This document shows positions 11,018 to 20,787 of a stretch of 64,000 nucleotides of DNA, piece after piece. Origin of the DNA: Henckelia pumila (lineage: Eukaryota; Streptophyta; Magnoliopsida; Lamiales; Gesneriaceae); NCBI RefSeq assembly GCF_033568475.1, contig NC_133120.1, positions 95,994,151-96,058,150 of the forward strand, written 5' to 3'. Under the pieces are notes generated by a model that ran no database searches, was not told the origin of the DNA, and worked only from the letters and a program-made list of their open reading frames with translations. Every line of letters begins with the position of its first letter. The stretch's first letter is position 1. A program made the translations under genes and the position numbers.

Positions 11018-13031
11018 ACACCCCCCCCCACCCCCCGCGTATCATGCTAACTTCCACCCGTGTTTTTTTTCCTTCTTCGCGCACCACTCCATCATAACAT
11101 CGGCGTGCCACTTTCTGATCCCCACGCAACATCCCAACTCCTCTTCCTACGGGAAACTTGAGCTTTTGATGATACGTAGAAGCCACAACTCTAAAATCCT
11201 TCATAGTTGGACGACCCAAAATCCCATTGTATGAGGAAGGAGCATCTACCACCGTGAAACTCACCATCTTGGTGACCCGTTGAGGGTCATTTCCCATGGA
11301 TACTGGGAGGAAAATCTGGCCCAACGGTCTAATAGCATGGCCTGTGAATCCATACAAAGGTGTTGAGATAGGATCCAATTCAAATCCTTCCATTTTCATT
11401 TGATCTAACGTCCCTTTGAACAACACATTCACTGAACTCCCACTGTCAACAAATATCCTCGCCACATCATAATTTGCAATTGTGACCGTGACCACCAAAG
11501 CATCATTATGCGGAGTCACTACACCACGAAGGTCTTCGGGTCCAAAACTGATTATGGGATCTTGAGGTAAATTCAACTCTTTAGATATTTCAAAGTTCTT
11601 CATCCTCCTTCCATACGCTTTACGCGCCCGTCCGGAATCACCGTCGGTGGCGCCTCCTGAAATCATATGAATCATACCTCTGGTAGGGTTATTAGCCTCA
11701 TCTACCCTCCTTCTTTGGTCAAGCCCTTGAGGAGGAACTTGACCCTCCATCTGTCTTCTCGGAACCTCCGGTTTTGGATTTACCCAAGGAGGACCCCGAC
11801 CTCGCCGCAGAGGTGTTCGAAACTCCTGATTGCCTCTTGGAGGAGTTCTTTCCCTCCTTATAGGTGGAAGGAACTTAGGGCCTTCATCGACCCTTTGCGA
11901 ACTTCCTTGCCTCCTTCTTCCTTCATCTACCCCCATCACCTTGTCCCTATTTGGAGCCAAGGGGACATAAGGTGAAAACTGCCTTTTACCTCGAGCTCGA
12001 TCATCCTCCTTTTCTCCCACCCCTCGTTTTCTTCCTCCCTTCTCCGCCCCTTCCACGGTACTACCTTCTGGCCTATATTCAGTCCTCCTGTATCTTTGAG
12101 CATCCTCTAAATTCACATACTTCTCCGCTCGTGCCAAAAGATCATCGTAACTTGATGGAGGCTTCTTAACTAGAGACTTGAAAAATTCCCCTCCTTTCAA
12201 CCCTTGGGTAAAGGCTCTGATCAGTATATCAGGGGTAGCAGTCGGCACTTCCAAAGCTGCACCATTAAAGCGTTGGATGAATTCCCTTAAAGTTTCCTGA
12301 TCTTGCTGCTTCATCACAAACAAACTCAAGTAGTTCTTTTGGTACTTCTTGCTACTAGCAAACTGATGCATAAAGGCCACATGGAAATCCTCAAAGGACC
12401 TTATGGACCCGGGCTTCAACATGTTAAACCATTGCTGGGCAGACTTTACGAGCGTGCTCAAGAATACTCGATACTTAATACCGTCGGAGTATTGGTGCAA
12501 TAAGGCGGCGTTATCGAACCTTCCCATATGCTCCTCCGGGTCCGTACTTCCATCATATTCTCCCACGCTTGGCTTCTTGAAACTAGCTGGAAGTTCTTCC
12601 TCCAAAACTGCAAGGGAAAATGGACTTTCTTTCTTAAGAGCTGCACCCTTGCTACCAAGTTGTTGTCTCAACATCCTTATCTCCTTCCACATTTCCTCCT
12701 TCTCTTGGTCATCCATGCCTGGAGGGGGTAGGGTTCCCCCTACCTGACTTCGCTGAGCCATTTCATCCTTTATTGGCACTTTCACTTGCTCTTGTTCTTG
12801 CTCCTGCTCTTGCTCTTGCTCTTGCTCTCGTTCTTGCTCCTTCTCACGACCTTGACCTTGCGAGACTTCCTGATTCTTCTTCAAGGCCTCTCCCACAACC
12901 TTAGTAATAAATTGGCCCAACTTTTCCAAGGTCATACTTCCCACCGTATTCCTAGGGGGAGGCTCCTCCCTCATCGGCCCTAGGCGAGATGAGGTGGTGT
13001 GAGCTCTTCTACTCCCTCTCCTTCCAACCAT
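10995..13031 (-). CDS. E2 gag-protease polyprotein (678 aa)
   Basis: Long uninterrupted frame starting MVGRRGSRRAHTTSSRLGP 20 bases from the PBS side. An EQ-repeat tract is near residues 67-81, the retrotransposon gag domain about 160-290 (VGEYDGSTDPEEHMGRFDN, then WFNMLKPGSIRSFEDF and LREFIQRFN), a basic Arg/Pro-rich linker about 310-450, and an aspartic protease with VDSGSSVNVLF (catalytic D529-S-G) and ILGRPTMKDF near the end. No CCHC knuckle is obvious, as in many Tat-lineage Gags. The frame ends in a G-rich tail and overlaps the RT frame by 23 bases. Confidence 0.85.
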   Translation of the reverse strand: MVGRRGSRRAHTTSSRLGPMREEPPPRNTVGSMTLEKLGQFITKVVGEALKKNQEVSQGQGREKEQEREQEQEQEQEQEQEQVKVPIKDEMAQRSQVGGTLPPPGMDDQEKEEMWKEIRMLRQQLGSKGAALKKESPFSLAVLEEELPASFKKPSVGEYDGSTDPEEHMGRFDNAALLHQYSDGIKYRVFLSTLVKSAQQWFNMLKPGSIRSFEDFHVAFMHQFASSKKYQKNYLSLFVMKQQDQETLREFIQRFNGAALEVPTATPDILIRAFTQGLKGGEFFKSLVKKPPSSYDDLLARAEKYVNLEDAQRYRRTEYRPEGSTVEGAEKGGRKRGVGEKEDDRARGKRQFSPYVPLAPNRDKVMGVDEGRRRQGSSQRVDEGPKFLPPIRRERTPPRGNQEFRTPLRRGRGPPWVNPKPEVPRRQMEGQVPPQGLDQRRRVDEANNPTRGMIHMISGGATDGDSGRARKAYGRRMKNFEISKELNLPQDPIISFGPEDLRGVVTPHNDALVVTVTIANYDVARIFVDSGSSVNVLFKGTLDQMKMEGFELDPISTPLYGFTGHAIRPLGQIFLPVSMGNDPQRVTKMVSFTVVDAPSSYNGILGRPTMKDFRVVASTYHQKLKFPVGRGVGMLRGDQKVARRCYDGVVREEGKKTRVEVSMIRGGWGGVCGYDNSG
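11023..11040 (-). other. Poly-G slippery run at the E2 gag/pol junction
   Basis: On minus the sequence is GGGGGG T GGGGGGGGG T, exactly where gag-protease passes into the RT frame. A one-base length change here would fuse the frames. It is either a decay indel or a programmed slip. Confidence 0.5.
12785..12840. repeat. Coding microsatellite (gctctt / EQ repeat) in E2 gag
   Basis: Six-base units ttgctc/ttgctg repeated about nine times encode alternating Glu-Gln on minus. Slippage in multiples of six keeps the frame. Confidence 0.7.
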
Positions 13032-13050
13032 CTCTACGTCTCAACTCAAA

Positions 13051-13069
13051 GTTTCCACAGACGGCGCCA
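13051..13069 (-). other. E2 primer-binding site
   Basis: Minus TGGCGCCGTCTGTGGAAAC, the PBS type used by many plant Tat/Athila elements, two bases from the LTR end at 13072. Confidence 0.8.
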
Positions 13070-13071
13070 AG

Positions 13072-13740
13072 TGATACTCACTAAAATTTGATGACCCGAG
13101 TCCCACTCAAGCCCAAAGCTTCAAGTCTAGAGATGAACCTGAAATCAAGCAAATAATGTTAGAGGGGGCCGGGAGGGTATCCCGGCGTAGCCCCTCCGAC
13201 GCTCAAGTCAGGGACGTGAATGAATAAGAGAAAGAGGATCTTGGGCGCCCCTCAAAATGAAAGTGAATTGAATTGAAATGGAAGGAGCAAACCCGTATTT
13301 ATAGGAGGCAAAATAGGGGACCACGAACACTTTGTAGGGGACCACGAGCGTGTAGTTCACGCGCCTCTCTTTTTAGAGCTCGCCCTCCAAAGACAACTCA
13401 AAACACAAAACCAAGCTTGTCCACCCTAAGGGTCGCCCGCCTTAGGGGTGCCCACCCTGAGGCTCGCCCACCCTAGGCGAGCCTCTCCTACACTACCTTC
13501 ATATATACTTTCACTCATCCCTTTCAAATTGTCATAAGCTTTTGACTTACCTTAGAGACCTCATGTCTAAAGTCCAACTCGATGGAGCTCTCCTTCACCT
13601 CTTTAGGAGCCAACATACACCTTCTTTCATAATCCCCTGATGGGCCAGCCCTACCTCTAAAAATGAGACTCGGACCTTAGTCTTTGGTTATGGGCCTTCA
13701 TTGGGCTCAAGCACTTGATGGGCCTACTCATGGGGTATCA
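13072..13740 (-). repeat. E2 5' LTR (669 bp)
   Basis: Bounded on plus by tgatactcac and ggggtatca, giving matched TGATA...TATCA ends. The next five bases (tgtag, 13741-13745) are the expected TSD; the partner lies outside the window. It holds GC-rich segments with gcccaccct/gcgagcc-type repeats near 13430-13490. Confidence 0.78.
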
Positions 13741-14316
13741 TGTAGGATCTTGTATCCCTGGAATAATGCCTTGGATTGTTCCTACAACCATACCACGGTG
13801 GTCTTTGAGGATGCTCCCATAACCCATGCGAGGAGGATTTCTAAAAAGAGCAGCATCAACATTACACTTGACAAAGGGAGGCGGAGGTGCTTTCCAAGAA
13901 ACAAGTTGTTGTTGGTTGGGATGGTGAGTGGTTTGGGTCGTGCTTTTGTGAGTCTCAAGCCATTGAGAATGGTTCTGCAAGGCAGAAGAGTAAATGAGAG
14001 CTGCGGTTTTGCTCTTGCCATTCCAAACTACGTCATTGCGATTTTGCCAAATACACCACAATAACACTGTTGTCATCTCGATGTCGAATGGATTGCGATT
14101 GATAGAAACATTATCCCACCATTCAGAGAGATTACTATGAAGATTCTCGTTAAAAGAATCTCCATAATCACTTATTTTTAGAGGTTGCAAACACTACTTA
14201 ACAGACCCCAGATTGCTACCAACCGAAGAAAGGTTCCAAATAGGACGCACTAGAGGGCAAGAGACTAGAGCATGAAATACATCTTCTTCATCATGGCGAC
14301 AGAGAGAACACCACGC
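13741..14316 (-). pseudogene. zf-RVT / RVT_3-type RNase H remnant (LINE-like or related)
   Basis: On minus, 14310-14220 reads CRHDEEDVFHALVSCPLVRPIW, matching the zinc-binding zf-RVT motif of non-LTR reverse transcriptases (CxxC replaced by CR, then H and C). After a stop near 14195 the frame at 13738-14190 contains LLWCIWQNRNDVVWNG, APPPPFVKCNVDAALF and MGYGSILKDHRG, the plant RVT_3 RNase H signature with its first Asp. The rest of the RNase H is removed by the E2 LTR at 13740. It is either a 5'-truncated LINE or an RNase H-like pseudogene. Confidence 0.7.
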
Positions 14317-14883
14317 ATATACCTTATTTATTCTCATACTAATACCTTATTTTTTGTAGAGTCAACTTCAACGTATAGTATAACTTAATTCTCTTGATTT
14401 GACAATTAGTAATTTTATTCTGAAAAATGGTGCGCACCCCTCACCTCTGTTTTAAGAAATTAGTTTCGGATCGTTAATATGTTTAAGTAATGTAACACTC
14501 TACTTAGCAAAAATTATAACATTGGCAATGAACTGTAGTTTTTTTTTTCCTAAAAAAATGAGCAAATTAATGTATTGAAAATTATGATATTTACTGTATT
14601 TTATGGACCAAAGAAATAATCCTTTTTGTTTTCTTTTGGGAAAAAGAAAAACTAGCACAAGAATTGGATATATTTTAAACCATGTAATGTAAAACCGTCT
14701 CACAAATCATTCATAATACGAATTTCTGACTAGACTCATAAAAAAAAATTAGTTTTAAGTTCAAATTATAATTTTTCATCGAAAAAAATATCTTTTTTTT
14801 TGTTAGCTATGTTATGATTTATGAAAAAAGTTTTGTAATATGAAAATATTATATTTTATATAAAAAATTTATATTATATAACA
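14317..14883. repeat. Long direct repeat, left copy (about 560 bp)
   Basis: Starts atataccttattta and ends atattatataaca. A second copy with small indels and substitutions is at 19515-20053 in the same orientation. The two copies flank the ENT gene and its promoter. There are no terminal inverted repeats and no coding sequence. Confidence 0.8.
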
Positions 14884-15462
14884 CAGTTATTATTAAAGTT
14901 ACAGGCTGAATTAAACCAACTAATAGTATCAAAGCCAATAATTCTCTGTCGTCCTTTTATAATGAGAACTTGAGAAGTGAGAACTATATATCGAGCATTG
15001 CCCAACAACAAATATAATTTTCAGTTTGACTTGTTATTTTGATACATTAACTCAAGCTCGCTTTATCACGCCTAGCACAAACTTGCACCCAACAAAAGGA
15101 GCACCATATGTTTTGCATGACTCGTATGCATCATATGGCATCACATGGATAATTGTAACTGAATTGGGATTGTGCATCAAACTTGACTTGAGCTGTTCAC
15201 TTTGAATATGTTTTATTTATTACTCTGATATTTTGTGGAACATACTAGGGGCATGATTCTATAAATTATGCAATACAACTTTTGCAGAACAATATGGCGT
15301 GCCTAAAATTACATACCAGAAATCATTAGCATTATGTGCCTAAAGCTCCATCGTCAGGCAACAAACAATACATGGTGACACCGTCGGCCCTGTGAATATT
15401 GTATTCCTTCTTAGCGTCCTCTTCGTTCAAGTTTCAGGTTGGTTTCAGCAAATGCAGCCTTC
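14884..15462. other. ENT 3' flank and 3' UTR
   Basis: No gene seen. On minus, aataaataaa at 15211-15222 is a candidate poly(A) signal about 245 bases downstream of the ENT stop codon. The rest is AT-rich spacer. Confidence 0.45.
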
Positions 15463-17427
15463 TCAGAAGGTCCCGTTGCCGATTATCCAAAGCCAATCAA
15501 GAGCGACACCAGAAAAAATACCTCCAAGAAGAAACAACACCAGCAGATTACCCAATGCATTCTGCTCTGGTGCCTGAAAATCGAAAACCTTTGTACAAGT
15601 TAAAAAATGGGCAAGTTCTAGGAGTCCAACATAATTTCATTTATCAAAACTTGCCTTGTAACCCTTAGGAGCAGTCGTGAGAACACACACTGTGAGGTAT
15701 CCATTGGTTAGGCCTAGAAAGGACACAAGCACTATCATCCACCCTTGGTCTCCATACTTTGCTGTAAAGTAGAAAGCTGGAATGAGCAAGAAACGCGCCA
15801 ATGATGCCATTAAAAGACCCTTTCTTGATTCCAGTTTGATACTCTTGATGAGAGGAAGGTATCTCGCTATAAGATCCCACACATTGTACATTGCAATCAG
15901 CACAACAGGATACCTGCGTACATAAAAGATGACACGGTCTAATCCTCATAATTTCTAATGAAGCGTAACAGTCGTTTCTCCTTGTTTTTGTGCATTTACC
16001 AGGATCCCAGATGGTGTGAGCCGGTGTTTTCGTACAGGAATCCAGGAAAAATCGACAAAGTGAGCACATATATTAAGTAGAGATCCAGTGCATAATCAAT
16101 GTTTTGAAGTAATAACTGTTTGTTGCTTAGGCGATCATCTTTATCATCTTCACCCTATAAACGAAATATGTAATTTCATATTTAAAATATTCACTCAACT
16201 GAAGAGAACATGACTTATTCAAGATTATTTTCTTTACCGTTTTGTTGTGTACGGTGTCAATGCCAGCAGCAGCAAGATCAGCAGAAACTGTTTTTGACCC
16301 TTCAGAAGCTGCCTTTTTACGATAGTACTTCACAATCGGTAGCTTAGCAAAGACGAACGCATATAGGAAAATACACATAAACTCCAAGAATGTCGAGATG
16401 GCAAGAAACAACACTGCAGAATCAGAACAAAACAACATTTTTATCATCTGAATTTAAATAAACCCGATAATCTTATCTCATTTGGAGAGGTCCTGAGTTC
16501 AACTTACTGACGCCTTTGCGAAGCCCGTTGTTCGTTTTATCAAATACGGCTTTAGTCATTAGCCTCAGGGCAGAAGTAAGTGCACCAGATGCAGCTAAGC
16601 CAACAAAGAATGACTGCGGATTCAGACCAGAACACAACCATAAATATAACAAATTTCTGTTATTTATGTCACAATGTATAATCTAAAAGTGCCCAGGGTG
16701 TGAAAATAATTTACTTGGATGAATTCAGGACACATAAATGACAGATCCCCGACCATTCCACCTTGAACGTGGGCATCTGCGATACCAAACGCAGCAACGA
16801 AAAGACAGATCCCGATATAATTTCCAATCCCTCCTTTCCCTGATGATCCTAGATCTATCTGGTAAAAAACAGCAGGTGATAAGAAAACATGAAGTAAAAT
16901 GAGTTCAAATTTTGATGAGAACTGCACTCACCAGCAAAAGTCCAAAGGTACTCAAGCAGAAAAGAATATATCCAAACAAGTTACGCTTCCGTGTGTCGAT
17001 TCTTGCCTCATTATAAGCAAGAATCATCATTGTACCAAGCGCAAACGGCTGATAAACAAGGGTGAGTACCCTTGCAGGATGGTAATTCTGCGACATAAGA
17101 AACTCGAACGAGTTAAATTGTTTTCCCTTCATTGAGGGGACTAGTTTAATCTAAGCTTTACGAGTCCAATTACCGGGAACAGGTTGTAATAGTAATCCCC
17201 TATTGTTAGCATGCTATTCCAAGAAATAAGGGATCCCATTCCAAGAAAACCGCAGACCAGAATTGCCTTGTACTTTCCCTGAGATTTATTCAATGAAACA
17301 GATTGATATTTGAATTAAACACACATCAAATTTGCAGCAAAACAATGGAAAGTACAGAGAGAAAAAGTACACAAACCTCGAGCCTGCTGGGACTGGTGAC
17401 CTCACTAGTCTCAAGATCAGTAGTCAT
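15463..17427 (-). CDS. Equilibrative nucleoside transporter (ENT family), 420 aa, nine coding exons
   Basis: Exons on minus: 17377-17427, 17174-17278, 16932-17087, 16715-16858, 16508-16613, 16238-16413, 16000-16154, 15655-15913, 15463-15573. They join in phase with no stop to 420 residues, the usual length for plant ENTs, which move nucleosides across plasma or vacuolar membranes. ENT hallmarks in order: MGSLISWNSMLTIGDYYY near the start, NYHPARVLTLVYQPFALG, FGIADAHVQGGMVGDLSFMC, AASGALTSALRLMTK, LSIFPGFLYENTGSH, WDLIARYLPL and TVCVLTTAPKGYK, with about eleven hydrophobic helices. The large hydrophilic loop after KYYRKKAASEGSK is typical. Intron 8 uses a GC donor (AAG|GCAAGT); all others are GT-AG. 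A splice acceptor just before the ATG suggests an intron in the 5' UTR. The gene looks intact and is closest in style to AtENT3-type proteins; exact orthology not tested. Confidence 0.93.
15653..15654 (-). other. Non-canonical GC splice donor in ENT intron 8
   Basis: Exon 8 ends ...GGTTACAAG followed by GCAAGT. No GT donor restores the frame nearby, and the next exon (APEQNALGNLLV) joins in phase only with this donor. GC-AG introns form about one percent of plant introns and usually have this strong AAG|GCAAGT context. Confidence 0.85.
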
Positions 17428-18240
17428 AGTTCCCCCTCTATGAAAAAAACAACTGAACAACGGAATTAGTACAACAGTTTCAGACTATCCCATCAAAACT
17501 AAGTAATAAATAGAGGAAACAAAACTTTTTTACATCGCAATAGAACTTTGGAAAACATCAGTCAGCTCAATATTACAATGCCTGAATTCCTCAACACGTG
17601 ACAGATAATCTGTCTAGTAGATATAAAAATAATCTTTTCCGATAAAAAAAACCTCAACCCACCTTAATTAGAGTCAAGATTCAGCAATACAAATGGATGA
17701 AACAGAAGCACTTTCACACAAAGATGTATATATAAAATCAGAATGAAGTTCCAGAATCAAAATGAGAGATTTATTGGCTTTTGAAACAAAACTTTTGCTT
17801 CTAAAAAATGAGTCAATGACTAGCATAAACTATATATTTTTTTTGATGGAAACTGACATAAACTAATTTGGTAACGTCTTTGAAAGACGATGTTGACCTA
17901 AAGTTTGAACAAAAGTGAATAAAAGATTCATACTTTACCAGAAGATTCTTTTCACATGTCCGCATATATATATATAATTTTATACAAAAACACTTGTCTT
18001 TACGATTTTAAGGGTTATTTTTTTTAGACGAATTTATTATATTGGTTATTTATTAAAAATATTATATTATATGCCAAAAATATTACTTATTATTATAAAT
18101 GTGGATAAGGTTGATCCATCTCACGGATGAGGCCGTCTTACAAGAGTATTACTCATAAGTCATAATTTTAATAACACGTAATCTAGTGTGCAGGATTTTT
18201 GTGAGCGACCACAGTTACTATCAAAACTCTATGTACATAT
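17428..18240. other. ENT 5' flank
   Basis: Upstream of the ENT ATG: probable 5'-UTR intron and promoter. CT-rich and AT-rich, no other gene. The run atatatatat near 17966-17977 is a short dinucleotide repeat. Confidence 0.4.
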
Positions 18241-18243
18241 ATA

Positions 18244-18473
18244 TCTATACTATTAATTATGGGATAGGGGTGAATATTAACTAACTTTTGGTGAGATTTT
18301 TTTTAATATGACAATAATACTCTTAATTAGTTTTTTTTTTTTTCTAAATTTTTGTTTACCTTTTTGTTTACAAATCTTTTTATTTTATAATTTAATTACA
18401 AATATTTTAAAAACAAAAATAAATTAAAAATAAATTTATGATTATACGAGCACGCAACGCGTGTTCCTTTCTT
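18244..18473 (+). mobile_element. Small Helitron-like remnant
   Basis: Starts TCTATACTATTAATTATGGG, the common 5' style of short plant Helitrons, inserted after an A. About 210 bases downstream is the hairpin CACGC-AAC-GCGTG (18451-18463), typical just before a Helitron 3' end. A clean CTRR terminus is not visible, so the 3' end is degenerate or the call is wrong. Confidence 0.35.
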
Positions 18474-18704
18474 ATAAATGGATGGCGATAGATTGATCCA
18501 AAATGGGCACGATAAATAAGAACGCATTGATTGGGGCTGAATATTTATATACACACACAAGTCAATTATATGATATATTTTTTGTATCTCATGGATTTTG
18601 TCAAAGTTTCGATCTTTCATATATTGTGAGTTTCAAGGTATTCCCTTTTTTTCATCTAGACTAGAAATTGCATGGAGTTCTGATTGCACCATCACCACCA
18701 AATT

Positions 18705-18752
18705 ATAGACCCCACTAACTCTTACGAAATAGACCCCACTAACTCTTACGAA
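18705..18752. repeat. 24-bp tandem duplication
   Basis: Two perfect adjacent copies of a 24-base unit (atagaccccactaactctta plus cgaa). Confidence 0.9.
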
Positions 18753-19230
18753 AGGTGTGGATATACATACACCTTAACTTTTTAATTTGTTCGAAGAAAC
18801 AAAGCAAAAGTAGCAAGGAGTCGTTATCTTGGCATATCTTTATTTCATTAGAAAAAAATACAAAAACAAAAATACAACATCATCACGTTTCATCATTTAT
18901 TTGAGGCCAATTGTGGGTGCTCTCAAATTGAGTTCACAAACCAAAGTAGCCCAATGCTTTGACTCGCTCATGTAAATGAGTGAAATAAATTCCTCCGCCG
19001 AAGTCCGAGAGTCCGAGTCAAAGTTGATCAAGTGTATACACAACAACTACAAGTCTGATTTTGAACACGAATGTCGATCAAACCAATATATATTCATAAA
19101 AATGATGCCATTAGCACCATTATTTGAGCATATTGCGTTTTAAAATTTCCCTTAACCATATGGATTAAGGAATTCACATAAAAATGGAAAATAATTGGAA
19201 AAAATCAAACTCATAACCACTAGCCAAACA

Positions 19231-19294
<64 letters not shown>

Positions 19295-19514
19295 GAAATG
19301 GTTTGTTTTTTTTATTAATTATTTATTAGAATACGAATTGATGTTGTGTGGGAATGGGATATGTTTTGGCACAAGCCCAATTCGCCAAGAATGTGTGATA
19401 GGTATGCGTAGAGTCAAGCCCAATAAATTTGGGCCCACCGTTTGTTGGTTTAGGCTTCCTCCTAGTCCCGGGCCTTCGACATAGCCGAACTGCAGAAGCA
19501 TACAAGTATACTGT
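18753..19514. other. Spacer between ENT and PB1 genes
   Basis: No gene supported. Contains the ATT microsatellite (19231-19294) and a GC-richer patch at 19360-19490 whose short open frames have no recognisable domain. Confidence 0.4.
19231..19294. repeat. (ATT)n microsatellite
   Basis: About 21 uninterrupted ATT units; likely length-polymorphic. Confidence 0.95.
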
Positions 19515-20053
19515 ATATACCTTATTTACTAATACCTTATTTTTTGTAGAGTCAACTTCAACGTATAGTATAACTTAATTCTCTTGATTTGACAATAAGT
19601 AATTTTATTCGGAAAAATGGTGCACCTCTGTTTTAAAAATTATTTTCGGATCGTTAATCTGTTTACGTAATGTAACACTCTACTTAGCAAAAATTATAAT
19701 ATTGACAATGAACTATAGTTTTTTTTTTTTTAAAAAAAAAGAGCAAATTAATGATATTTACTGTATTTTATGGACCAAAGAAATAATCCTTTTTGTTTTC
19801 TTTTGAAAAAAAAAAGTTAGCACAAGAATTGGATATATTTTAAACCATGTAAAAATTTTTGTAAAACCGTCTCACAATTCATTTATAATACGAATTTCCG
19901 ACTCGACTCATAAAAAAATTTAAATTTTATGTTCAAATTATTATTTTTCACTGGAATTTTTTTTTTTTTTTGTTAGCTATCTTATGATTTATGAAAAAAG
20001 TTTTGAAATATGAAAATATTATATTTTATATAAAAAAATTATATTATATAACA
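19515..20053. repeat. Long direct repeat, right copy (about 540 bp)
   Basis: Same sequence as 14317-14883, shortened by a few indels including a loss after gcaaattaatg. It lies about 730 bases upstream of the PB1 gene ATG. Confidence 0.8.
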
Positions 20054-20706
20054 TGTATTAATTTGAGTTGAAATGTTATTTTTATATAAAAAAATATTCA
20101 CTGAACATATGTATCATATCGACGAATGGGTGTGTGTACACGTGTAGGGATAACAAATCTACTCGTTTAATAAATAATCTTAAAACATATCTGGCTACAG
20201 TACAGCAAAAGCAAGTACAAGCAGAACACCACAGAAAATTTGTGGCCCCCAGTGTATCGTCTTTGACTGCACTAATACAACGAATACTACAATTAATATG
20301 ATTAATTAAAATTAAAAAATATTGGAATTTGCTTCTTTTTTTTTTTTGATAGAAACCAAAATAAATTGGAGATTTTTTTTTTTTGATGAAAAAATATTGG
20401 AGTTATGTGCGAATAATAAAAGTAAAATATCTTTATTACTTTTTTTCTTTTTTGTGTATGAAATAAATAAATCTCTTTATTATTTTAATAGTTTGATTTA
20501 TATCAGACAATATATAATTGGATACCACGTCTGAGAAAGAACTCGGATTAAGACAGACAAGTGGGACCCACGCTTTGTTTAGTCCCACCACCACCACCGC
20601 CCACCAGCCCCACCACCACCTCCCCTTCGCTCTCCACCAATCCATTTCTCTTTCGCTCTCTTTCCATTTCATTTTGCATTCATCATCAATTCTCCTCCGT
20701 TCATCA

Positions 20707-20714
20707 TATAAAAA
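20707..20714 (+). promoter_or_regulatory. TATA box of the PB1 gene
   Basis: tataaaaa lies 81 bases upstream of the ATG, preceded by a pyrimidine-rich stretch (20620-20700, ctctttcgctctctttcc), both typical of plant core promoters. Confidence 0.6.
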
Positions 20715-20787
20715 TCCGTTTTGTTTTCTGTTAACTGTATCGAAATTTTGATGAGAGTAATTCGTCGTTTCTCGAGTTGATCGATCG

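Larger units (their letters stand above)
4730..13740 (-). mobile_element. Tat-like Ty3/gypsy element E2, interrupted twice
   Basis: Minus-strand element: LTR 13072-13740, PBS 13051-13069, gag-protease 10995-13031, RT 9596-11017, RNase H split between 9442-9545 and 5150-5735, integrase 4730-5220. A CACTA element (5736-9441) sits inside RNase H and chromovirus E1 truncates the integrase at 4729. The RT region MVTERGIEANPGK and the PBS TGGCGCCGTCTGTGG fit the plant Tat/Retand group of non-chromovirus gypsy elements. Integrase C-terminus and 3' LTR lie outside the window. The element itself is nested in an RNase H/zf-RVT remnant at 13741. Confidence 0.85.

Noticed and set aside
13782-14021. Alternative frame over the RNase H remnant
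   Set aside because: Shadow of the RVT_3 frame, which carries the conserved KCNVDAALF block.
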